Below are positions 56,945-64,000 of a stretch of DNA of 64,000 nucleotides, in pieces (positions within the stretch are counted from its first letter, which is position 1; each line of letters begins with the position of its first letter). Made by a program: the position numbers and the translations under genes. This DNA is from Sphingobium phenoxybenzoativorans. GTDB taxonomy: Bacteria; Pseudomonadota; Alphaproteobacteria; Sphingomonadales; Sphingomonadaceae. Below the pieces are notes generated by a model that saw nothing but the letters and a program-made list of their open reading frames with translations, ran no database searches and was not told the origin of the DNA. The stretch spans positions 1 to 64,000 of the forward strand of contig NZ_MINO01000012.1 of the NCBI RefSeq assembly GCF_001757355.1. The letters run 5' to 3'.

Positions 56945-57640
56945 TCAATCAAACGGTTGCCACCAAGTGAGACGTGCTGGAGCATGTAGGTGTAATCGTT
57001 CCGATGCATCCCGAGTTGCGGTTTCAGCATCCGCGGGTGAAACACACAAACTCTGTAGAATCATAGTAGCCATGTGCTCGATGTAGCGACGCGATCTAGG
57101 CGCTCGCGTTAATTGTCGTATGGCTTCGGCTTTAGCGCCCATGATGAGGTCGATCGCCGTATCGAGGTCACTAATCTTAAAATCGCCTGATGCAATTCCA
57201 GCATTCAAATCCATCGCGATCTGTCGCAAGGTGCCCGCGTCACGACTAAGAAATTGCGCGTGGGAAACGAAGGATCCCCAATGTCGGTCAATTGCGGCAC
57301 GCGAGAGAAAAAGCTGAAAACCTGTTGCTGCCCGAAGCTTTGGATCGACCAGATCCTCATAGATCAACGCATAGGACACTGTCAGCTCGTCTGCGAGTTG
57401 GGCGCCAAGCTCTTCGACGGCTTGCTCGAGTGACGTAAAATATTTGTAGAACGTCGCACGGGAAAGCTTCGCTACGTTGAGAATGTCGTCAACGACGGCA
57501 GGCGAAGAAAGACTTTCGCCAGGGTAAGTCGCCAATACCGCGTCGAGAATCTGGGCCCTCGTACGAGTACGCTTTGTACGAGCCGCCCGCGTGCGGTGGT
57601 CCTCGGAACGCTTGGGTTCTGAAAAAGCCAGCTCTGTCAT
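56945..57640 (-). CDS. TetR/AcrR regulator of the catabolic cluster
   Basis: A 231-residue repressor. The HTH is RTRAQILDAVLATYPGESLSSPAVVDDILNVAKLSRATFYKYFTSLEQAVEELG; the C-terminal ligand region is not assignable. It is divergent from the TonB receptor with a 336-bp intergenic region holding inverted repeats, a typical autoregulated arrangement. The DNA is visibly AT-richer than the genes to the left. Confidence 0.85.
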   Translation of the reverse strand: MTELAFSEPKRSEDHRTRAARTKRTRTRAQILDAVLATYPGESLSSPAVVDDILNVAKLSRATFYKYFTSLEQAVEELGAQLADELTVSYALIYEDLVDPKLRAATGFQLFLSRAAIDRHWGSFVSHAQFLSRDAGTLRQIAMDLNAGIASGDFKISDLDTAIDLIMGAKAEAIRQLTRAPRSRRYIEHMATMILQSLCVSPADAETATRDASERLHLHAPARLTWWQPFD

Positions 57641-57976
57641 AGGTGCCGCTTATCAATAATATCGCGAGGCTGGCAATCTGCTTCTCATCAAAATAGACAT
57701 TAACGTACATCTTGACTACGAATGTATGCCTTGATAAGCAGCTTCTTGAGCGGAGGCTGCTGCCAAAAAGAAGGCGCGAAAACGCGTTCTTGTGTTTTCG
57801 ATAAGACGCCCGACAGCAATTTTTCGCTCCACCATTTGAGCGTTCTTCCCAGGCATGGCGCTGGGGAATGATGCGTTTGGAATGAGCGTTGGCGTGATTT
57901 TGCAATTGGCTGAGTCGAGCTCGGTGATTTTTAGGCAGCGTTGGAAGATTAGGTTTTTCTCAAGAGGGGACAGTTG
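57641..57976. promoter_or_regulatory. Divergent promoter region with TetR-like operators
   Basis: A 336-bp AT-rich gap. A perfect 9-bp inverted repeat GCTTATCAA (57648-57656) and TTGATAAGC (57731-57739) spans it, and a tighter one, CGTACAT-N11-ATGTATG (57704-57728), lies inside. TTGACT (57712) with 17-bp spacing to TAAGCA (57735) suggests a rightward sigma-70 promoter whose -35 falls within the second repeat. No start site can be proven by eye; no gene is evident in the gap. Confidence 0.55.
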
Positions 57977-60280
57977 GTGAGAAAGCAGAATATCAAATTC
58001 GGATCGTTGGGACTGGGTATTGGTGCCTCCCTGTTTGGTTCGGCCGCACTTGCGCAAACGACTGGCGTGAATGAAACACCGCCAGTGGCGTCTTCGACGA
58101 CGAGTGGCGGCATTGACGATATTGTTGTGACTGCTGAGCGTCGCGAGCAGAGCGTACAAAAAGTGCCTCTAACCATTCAGGTCGTCAGCGGCACTGAACT
58201 GGCTAAATCCGGCGTAACTTCGGCCATCGATCTGAATAAAATTACGACAGGCGTCGAGATAGGAAAGGGTGGATCAAACAATCAGATTTTTATCCGTGGC
58301 GTGGGTGCTTTTGCATTTAGCCCTTTGTCCAGTCCAGGCGTCGCTTTCAACGTTGATGGCATTTATGTGGGTCGGCCAAACGGTGTTGACGGCAATTTCT
58401 ACGACATTGCACGGGTGGAAGTGCTGAAAGGCCCTCAAGGGACACTTTACGGGCGAAACGCAAACGGAGGTTCGATAAACGTCATAACGAACGAGGCGAC
58501 ACTTGGTCGGCGTACCCTGGACTTGAACATTGAAGGAGGAAATTATAGCCTTCTACGCGCAAACGGCGCGATTAATCTGCCGGTGGGAGATAATGCAGCC
58601 ATTCGCGCCGCCTTTAACCTCGTGCATCGCAATGGATATCTTTCCGATGGCGCGAACGACGATATCCAGCAGTCTGCCCGACTGCGCTTCAAGTGGATGC
58701 CCGACCCGGATGTAACAATTCAGCTAAATGCCGACTATTCCCATCTCGGAGGGAAAGGCGGAGATTATGTATATCTTCCGCGTCGACCGGGTGCGAGCCC
58801 CTATGAGGCGCAAACTGCGCCGGCAGCAAATGCTTACATGCATGGTTTCGCGCCGCTTGGTCCGTTTGTAGCGGATTTGCAACCTGATACCGCACAAAAC
58901 ACAGTTCTTTATAATTTCAGTGCTCAGGTCGACTGGCGGATCGGTGATTTCGCGACATTGACCGTCCTCCCGGCATACCGACGCGTAGAGGCGCGCTATG
59001 TGACTCACTTTGCATCGCGCTTTCAGGGAGACGAGGACACGCGTCAGACTTCCGTGGAGGCGCGCCTGGGCAACAGCACGGCCGACTTTACTTGGGTAGT
59101 TGGTGCTTATTACTATAATGAAAAAGCGCCTAACTCAATCAATGACGTTTTTGTAAGCGATGTTCTCCAGAACTTTCACATCGTCTATTCCCCAAAAACC
59201 GAAGCTTATGCGACTTTCGGTCAGGCAACCGTCGGAATTGTAGATGGACTAAGGCTGATCGCAGGCGGCCGGTACACGTATGAGATGCGCCGATTGCAAG
59301 GATCTCTCACAAGTCTGCTGACCACCCCACCCACAGTTCTGGAGGAGTTTGGCGGCGCCAAGAATTTCCGAGGTTTCACTTACAAAGTGGGAGCTGAGTT
59401 TGATCTGTCACCGAGCAACATGGTCTTTTTGACCTACAGCACCGGCTTCAAATCCGGTGGTTTAGCACAGACTGTCGCTCCTCTGGCGGTTTTCAAACCG
59501 GAAAAGCTGGCATCCCTGGAGCTCGGTTTTCGGAACCGCTTTTTAAACAATCGTCTCCAGCTTAACTTTGGCGCCTATCATTGGAAATATAAGGCTTTGC
59601 AGGATCAGCGCGTCGGCATAGATCCGTTAGGCGTTGCAAATTTTCTGACTTTCAATTCGGGCGCAGCGACGATTTATGGTGCAACTGTCGATGTTTTGGC
59701 AAAACTAACGCCATCAGATACGCTGAGCTTTGCTGGCGAATATGCCCATTCACGCTATGACAGTTTCTTCATCCAGACACCTGCGCCTTTTTTCCAGGCA
59801 GGAAGTTTAGGGTGTCGCCAAGCTGGGCCGTTTGCACCAGGCGCGTCGCTTCCGTACCGCCAATCCACAGGTAGCACGACCAACGATGGACCGTTTCCCG
59901 TATTTGTAAATAATTGCGCCGGACTGCAAGTAGCTCGCGTGCCCGAGTGGACCGGGACGATCTCCTACGGCCATACTTTCGATTTGCCCAGTGGCGCATC
60001 TCTGTTAATTGATGCATCCGCAAAATATTCAAGCGCCCGCTGGATAAACACCGAATTCATACCGGTTGAGCGCGATGGTAAATATGCGGTGCTGGATGCG
60101 AATGTCACGTACACTGCCGCGGATGGAAAATACTCTATCGGTATTTTTGGCCGTAACCTGACAAAAACTGTATACTACACGGGCGGCGTACAGGCAGTTT
60201 TTGTTCCGGGCCTCTTTGCCGCGAATATAGCACCACCACGAACCTACGGCGTGCGAGCAGACTTTAAGTTTGGTCAGTAA
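57977..60280 (+). CDS. TonB-dependent receptor of the catabolic cluster
   Basis: A 767-residue outer-membrane receptor: signal to about residue 27 (SLFGSAALAQ), box DDIVVTAERREQSVQKVP, plug with GVTSAIDLNKITTGVEIGKGG, IFIRGVGAFAF and VEVLKGPQGTLYGRNANGGSINVIT, barrel to the end with TYGVRADFKFGQ. It resembles IroN/pesticin-type receptors used by sphingomonads for organic compounds. GTG at 57977 is favoured (AGAGGGGA 7 bases upstream); TTG at 57974 is possible. Confidence 0.9.
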   Translation: MRKQNIKFGSLGLGIGASLFGSAALAQTTGVNETPPVASSTTSGGIDDIVVTAERREQSVQKVPLTIQVVSGTELAKSGVTSAIDLNKITTGVEIGKGGSNNQIFIRGVGAFAFSPLSSPGVAFNVDGIYVGRPNGVDGNFYDIARVEVLKGPQGTLYGRNANGGSINVITNEATLGRRTLDLNIEGGNYSLLRANGAINLPVGDNAAIRAAFNLVHRNGYLSDGANDDIQQSARLRFKWMPDPDVTIQLNADYSHLGGKGGDYVYLPRRPGASPYEAQTAPAANAYMHGFAPLGPFVADLQPDTAQNTVLYNFSAQVDWRIGDFATLTVLPAYRRVEARYVTHFASRFQGDEDTRQTSVEARLGNSTADFTWVVGAYYYNEKAPNSINDVFVSDVLQNFHIVYSPKTEAYATFGQATVGIVDGLRLIAGGRYTYEMRRLQGSLTSLLTTPPTVLEEFGGAKNFRGFTYKVGAEFDLSPSNMVFLTYSTGFKSGGLAQTVAPLAVFKPEKLASLELGFRNRFLNNRLQLNFGAYHWKYKALQDQRVGIDPLGVANFLTFNSGAATIYGATVDVLAKLTPSDTLSFAGEYAHSRYDSFFIQTPAPFFQAGSLGCRQAGPFAPGASLPYRQSTGSTTNDGPFPVFVNNCAGLQVARVPEWTGTISYGHTFDLPSGASLLIDASAKYSSARWINTEFIPVERDGKYAVLDANVTYTAADGKYSIGIFGRNLTKTVYYTGGVQAVFVPGLFAANIAPPRTYGVRADFKFGQ

Positions 60281-60451
60281 TCCCTGCTGCTTAGATCTGA
60301 CATTTATATCTCACGGTGACGGGATAAGCTCAGAAGAACGTCAGAGTATTAATTCTAATCCAAGTAGTTTCCGGCGCTCGTAAAGTATTCTGATATCTAG
60401 GCGTCAGAGTTGGATCGCCGTTCCTCGAAATGAAAATCCTGGGAGCTTAAT

Positions 60452-62215
60452 TTGACTCGCAAGCGCATTCTGATTGTTGGTGCCGGACCTACGGGGCTTA
60501 CCCTCGCGATCCTACTTCGTCTTCGCGGCTTTGATCCGATTGTCGTCGAACGCCGTGAAAGCTTGACCAGCTTCCCGGCGGCGCATGTTATCAATACCCG
60601 CTCCCAGGAAATTCTAGCGGAAATGGGGCTCGCCCAGATCGTACACGATCGGGGCGATCCTTCCGCCTTGAGCAGCCTTGTTGCGTGGGTCGAAAGCATG
60701 GCGGGGCGGGAATATGGTATCCTGCCTATCCAGGTGCCGACCAGCGACGAGCGCGGACCACTAAGCGCTTTTTGCGCGGTCAATATGCCTCAAAATCACT
60801 TTGAACAGCTATTGTATCAAGAGCTAAATAAACTTGGCGGATCAGTCCGGTTTGGCGAAGAAGTTACCGGCATCGACAATTTAGACACGGGCGCTGTCGT
60901 GACGACTCAAACATTTGGTGGCTATAGCCAGACCACAATCGAGGCCGATTGGGTTATCGGTTGCGACGGAGCGGGGAGCGTGGTGCGAAGATCGCTTGGT
61001 ATCGACATGGTTGGGCCGCGTACTATCGCTCGCTTTATGACGATCTATTTTCGAGCAGATCTGGATCGTCTGCGCTTGGGCCGCCAAGGCTTGCTCTATT
61101 GGATTGGTGGTAAGGACTCTCGGGGGGTCTTCATCTGCTTCGACAAAGAAGGGCGAACTTGGGCGATGCTCGTCCCGATCGGTGAGGCTTCATTAGAAAC
61201 ATTCGGGGAGGAAGCTGCGCGTAACATCGTCCGGAAAGCGATCGGAAGTGAAGAGGTTCCTGTCGAGCTTCAGGGGCTTAGCAGCTGGAACATGAGTGCG
61301 CAGGTAGCAACCAGCTACCGACGGGGGGATGTCCTACTTGCAGGCGATGCCTGTCACCGCTTCCCGCCTACGGGCGGCTTGGGAATGAACACCGGGATTC
61401 AAGATGCTCACAACCTGGCTTGGAAGCTATCAGCAGTCATTAAGGGACAAGCCCCAGAGACGCTTCTCGATACATATGAACAGGAACGTCGACCGGTCGC
61501 TCAGCGAAACACCGATCAGAGCGTGCATAACCTGCAGAAGATGGGCATGATCGACGAGGCCCTTGGCATTCAGACTTTAGCGCCGGTCAGCCACCAAGCA
61601 GGAGAAGGCCCAATAACGCCTTACCCACCCGAAAAGTTGGGGATCGACGGCGGGTCCCAAGCGGCTGTCGCTAGACGGGCGTTGGTGCAAGGCGCCATCG
61701 ACGAGCAGGCGGAGCATTTCGCCCAAGGAGCCGGTATCGATCTTGGCTTCTCCTACGATGCAGGTGCTTTCATCCCAGATGGATCTGCGCCGCCATCAAA
61801 TAATCCCTGCCATTATCGTCCAGATGCGCATCCTGGAGCGCGATTGCCTTTTGCATCTGTGGATGGGAGCCATGCGCAGTCCACGCTCGCGGCAGTTCGT
61901 CGTGACGGGATCACGTTGTTTGTGAATGGACTTCTATGGTCCGATGTCGTCAATCAAGTTTCCAACGAGACGGGCATTCCTATCTATGCTGTCGTTCTCG
62001 ATACAAACCGCTTCGGCCCGTCTTGCACAAATTTATTGGGCATCAATCCTGGCGGCGCGGTTGCCGTGAGGCCTGATGGTCACGTTTTGTGGCGATCGCG
62101 CGACCTGCCGTCCGACCCCCATACTGCGCTACATCGCGCCGTTCGGGTCGGTCACGGTTGGTCCCTGCAGAACGACGGCCAGAATGATAAGACGCGGCTG
62201 AAGGAGACTTTGTAG
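60452..62215 (+). CDS. FAD-dependent aromatic hydroxylase (PheA/TfdB type)
   Basis: A 587-residue flavoprotein monooxygenase. GAGPTGL (residues 10-16) starts the FAD domain; GCDGAGSVVRRSLGI has the DG motif at 172-173; LLAGDACHRFPPTGGLGMNTGIQDAHNLAWKL contains the GD motif at 298-299; the C-terminus is thioredoxin-like. The class includes phenol, chlorophenol and hydroxybenzoate hydroxylases. TTG start at 60452 follows GGGAG. The amidase begins one base after its stop. Confidence 0.92.
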   Translation: MTRKRILIVGAGPTGLTLAILLRLRGFDPIVVERRESLTSFPAAHVINTRSQEILAEMGLAQIVHDRGDPSALSSLVAWVESMAGREYGILPIQVPTSDERGPLSAFCAVNMPQNHFEQLLYQELNKLGGSVRFGEEVTGIDNLDTGAVVTTQTFGGYSQTTIEADWVIGCDGAGSVVRRSLGIDMVGPRTIARFMTIYFRADLDRLRLGRQGLLYWIGGKDSRGVFICFDKEGRTWAMLVPIGEASLETFGEEAARNIVRKAIGSEEVPVELQGLSSWNMSAQVATSYRRGDVLLAGDACHRFPPTGGLGMNTGIQDAHNLAWKLSAVIKGQAPETLLDTYEQERRPVAQRNTDQSVHNLQKMGMIDEALGIQTLAPVSHQAGEGPITPYPPEKLGIDGGSQAAVARRALVQGAIDEQAEHFAQGAGIDLGFSYDAGAFIPDGSAPPSNNPCHYRPDAHPGARLPFASVDGSHAQSTLAAVRRDGITLFVNGLLWSDVVNQVSNETGIPIYAVVLDTNRFGPSCTNLLGINPGGAVAVRPDGHVLWRSRDLPSDPHTALHRAVRVGHGWSLQNDGQNDKTRLKETL

Positions 62216-62216
62216 G

Positions 62217-63656
62217 ATGACTACGACCGATGACGATCTGAGCTATCTATCAATTTCGCAGATTCAGCATGGCTTTTCCGCCGGTTCGCTGACCTCCCTA
62301 GTCCTTACGCGAGCATTTCTAGCTCGGATCGCAGCGCATGACGAGCACCTTAGATGCTTCGTTCGGGTCATGGCGGAAAGCGCTCTGGCCGAGGCGAAAC
62401 AAGCTGACGTCGAGCGGGAGTGCGGGTTTGCCCGCGGACCGCTGCACGGCATTCCAGTAGCGATCAAGGATTTGATCGAAACGAAGGGCGTGGTGACCAC
62501 GTCGGGAATGCCGATCCGCGCGGATTATGTACCGGACGAAGATGCGGCGGTAGTTAAACGGCTTCGCAACGCCGGCGCCGTAATTCTCGGCAAGCTGGCG
62601 ATGACCGAAGGCGCAACGCTTTTTCACCATCCGTCGATCGCGGTTCCTCGCAACCCATGGAATCCCGATCATGACCCCGGATTCTCATCCAGTGGGACCG
62701 GGGTTGCCGTATCGGCTGGTTTTTGCGTCGCGGCGCTGGGATCCGACACGGGTGGTTCGATCCGCATACCTTCGGCTTACAACGGCATCACAGGTTTGAA
62801 GCCGACTTGGGGTCGTGTGAGCCGCCACGGCAGTTTCCCTCTCGTGGAATGTCTCGACACGATCGGCCCTATGGCGAGATCGGCGGAAGCGGCGGCAACC
62901 ATACTTCGCTATATCGCAGGGCCTGACCCACTTGACCCCTCAGCCGAGAAGGTTGGCGTTCCAGATTACCTCGCTACCATCCGACAAGGCGTCAGCGGAG
63001 TGACGATTGGTGTGGATTGGAATGCTATTGAAGGCGATTGCTCCGCCGATGTGGTTCGAAATCTCCGGCATGTCGCGCATACACTTTCCGAAGAGGGCGC
63101 GAGATTTCGTTGTGTAACTTTGCCGGCAGCCGACCTCCCACTCATGATGACGGTCGCCGCCGCTGGCGCTGCAGAGGTGCATCGCGCATCCTATAAATCG
63201 CGATCGGCAGAATATGGACCTTCCATAAGACCGCTTTTGGATCAGGGATTGAGCGCATCTGGAACAGACGTGGCAACAGCGATCAATTCGATAAATATAT
63301 ATCGCGCTCAGTTACGGGCGTTGTTTACAGAAGTCGATCTGGTTTTGGCACCATCCATGACGACCACAGCGCCGCCGATCGGACTGATTGAGACCGAAAC
63401 TATGGCCGATCTGAACGCGCTGCTTCGACGCACGGCCTACACCATGCCGTTCAATGCATCGGGGAGCCCGACCATCACCTTTCCAACTGGCTTTGCAGAG
63501 GGTCTCCCAACCTCTGCCCAAATTATCGCGCCCCATTTTGATGAAGCGCTGTTATTTCGTGCTGCGCACAGCTTCCAATCGAGAACAGATTGGCATCTTC
63601 GTCGTCCTCCGATGTACCACGGCGCAGGTTTAAAAGAACAACCGAGGGCAACTTAA
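62217..63656 (+). CDS. Cytosolic amidase of the catabolic cluster
   Basis: A 479-residue amidase-signature enzyme. Lys84 (VAIKDLIE), cis-Ser near 158 in GFSSSGTG and nucleophile Ser181 in GSDTGGSIRIP are complete. No signal peptide, unlike the amidase at 7604. It starts one base after the hydroxylase stop (TAGGATG), so it is translationally coupled; substrate likely an aromatic amide, inferred from context. Confidence 0.93.
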   Translation: MTTTDDDLSYLSISQIQHGFSAGSLTSLVLTRAFLARIAAHDEHLRCFVRVMAESALAEAKQADVERECGFARGPLHGIPVAIKDLIETKGVVTTSGMPIRADYVPDEDAAVVKRLRNAGAVILGKLAMTEGATLFHHPSIAVPRNPWNPDHDPGFSSSGTGVAVSAGFCVAALGSDTGGSIRIPSAYNGITGLKPTWGRVSRHGSFPLVECLDTIGPMARSAEAAATILRYIAGPDPLDPSAEKVGVPDYLATIRQGVSGVTIGVDWNAIEGDCSADVVRNLRHVAHTLSEEGARFRCVTLPAADLPLMMTVAAAGAAEVHRASYKSRSAEYGPSIRPLLDQGLSASGTDVATAINSINIYRAQLRALFTEVDLVLAPSMTTTAPPIGLIETETMADLNALLRRTAYTMPFNASGSPTITFPTGFAEGLPTSAQIIAPHFDEALLFRAAHSFQSRTDWHLRRPPMYHGAGLKEQPRAT

Positions 63657-63777
63657 ACATTCCGCTTTGAAGTTCGGCGCCAATCGATTTTGGGCATGGT
63701 CATAACCACTGTTTATTCCAGCAGTTGAAAACCAATCCCCACAGGCGGCGATCAACACGTTTAGAGAGGGCAATAAT

Positions 63778-64000
63778 ATGACGACTGAAACTGTGGATCG
63801 GACGCACCCGGGCAGCACAATGGTCAGTCCTAGCAAGCTCGCGCATTTTGTCGTGCGTACCAGTCGGTACGCTGAGATGCTTGCATGGTATAAATATGTA
63901 CTGAATGCAAAACCGGCCTTTGAAAACGAGTCGTTGGCCTTTCTCTCATATGACGACGAACATCATCGCGTCGCGATCCTCAATGTTCCACAACTCGGTG
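63778..64000 (+). CDS. VOC/extradiol dioxygenase-like protein, cut by window end
   Basis: The first 74 residues of a vicinal-oxygen-chelate protein: SKLAHFVVRTSRYAEMLAWYKYVLNAKPAFENESLAFLSYDDEHHRVAIL. The first His of the metal site (LAHFV) and the first beta-alpha-beta repeat are present; the rest lies beyond 64000. Family members include catechol 2,3-dioxygenases and glyoxalases; context favours ring cleavage. TTTAGAGAGGG precedes the ATG. Confidence 0.85.
   Translation, partial: MTTETVDRTHPGSTMVSPSKLAHFVVRTSRYAEMLAWYKYVLNAKPAFENESLAFLSYDDEHHRVAILNVPQLG

Overview
The window looks like the chromosome of an alphaproteobacterium of the Sphingomonadaceae (Sphingobium, Sphingomonas or Novosphingobium type). 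This rests on the high GC content, glnB-glnA and tamA-tamB of alphaproteobacterial type, an RcdA/DUF1465 protein, a DksA with a reduced zinc finger, two TonB-dependent receptors with an xxVTGER or xxVTAER box after the signal peptide, and many small hypothetical genes. The genus assignment is inference from family knowledge, not from a search.

Layout, left to right. 1-4.2 kb: a 3' scrap of an IS5-type transposase, a small membrane protein, a ModE-type DNA-binding protein, then glnB-glnA with a clear terminator, and three small hypothetical genes. 4.2-4.77 kb: a gene-poor stretch holding about 25 tandem copies of a degenerate 11-bp unit, TG(C/A)GAC plus 5 bases. 4.8-7.6 kb: a TonB-dependent receptor with a glycine-rich insertion. 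7.6-17.2 kb, minus strand: secreted amidase, L-serine ammonia-lyase, TamB, TamA and RcdA. 17.3-25.7 kb: two DUF465 genes, PilZ, DksA, a Ser/Thr-repeat surface protein with a VPAP/PEP-CTERM-like tail, a class A beta-lactamase-like enzyme lacking the expected Glu, ung, a DUF808 protein, and ahpC-ahpF.

25.8-34.4 kb: a TetR regulator, a lipoprotein, a 580-bp gap with two DnaA-box-like sites, cupin and STAS genes, a glycine-zipper protein, an EVE-domain protein, a 2OG-Fe(II) oxygenase, a dihydroneopterin aldolase-like gene, an acetyltransferase, then DUF1285-Nudix-cca as an overlapping set. 34.3-41.7 kb: a GGDEF/EAL protein, parC, a secreted hypothetical, a palindromic repeat, and DUF485-actP. 41.7-48.5 kb: a frameshifted LysR regulator with two very small divergent genes, an SGNH hydrolase, and the trehalose cluster otsB-GH15-otsA. 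48.6-52.5 kb: a YCII protein, purC, purS-purQ, and a queuosine-precursor transporter.

At 52.56 kb there is tRNA-Arg(TCT). What follows looks acquired: a DUF3489-DUF2924-large serine recombinase operon, a small divergent gene, a SleB-type hydrolase, then visibly AT-richer DNA with a TetR regulator divergent from a TonB receptor, FAD aromatic hydroxylase, amidase and a VOC/extradiol-dioxygenase-like gene cut by the window end. Together these read as uptake, ring hydroxylation, amide hydrolysis and ring cleavage of an aromatic compound; the substrate is unknown. Core metabolism (nitrogen, purines, trehalose, peroxide defence, outer-membrane assembly) fills the rest. The most unusual signals are the 11-bp array, the recombinase module and the catabolic island.
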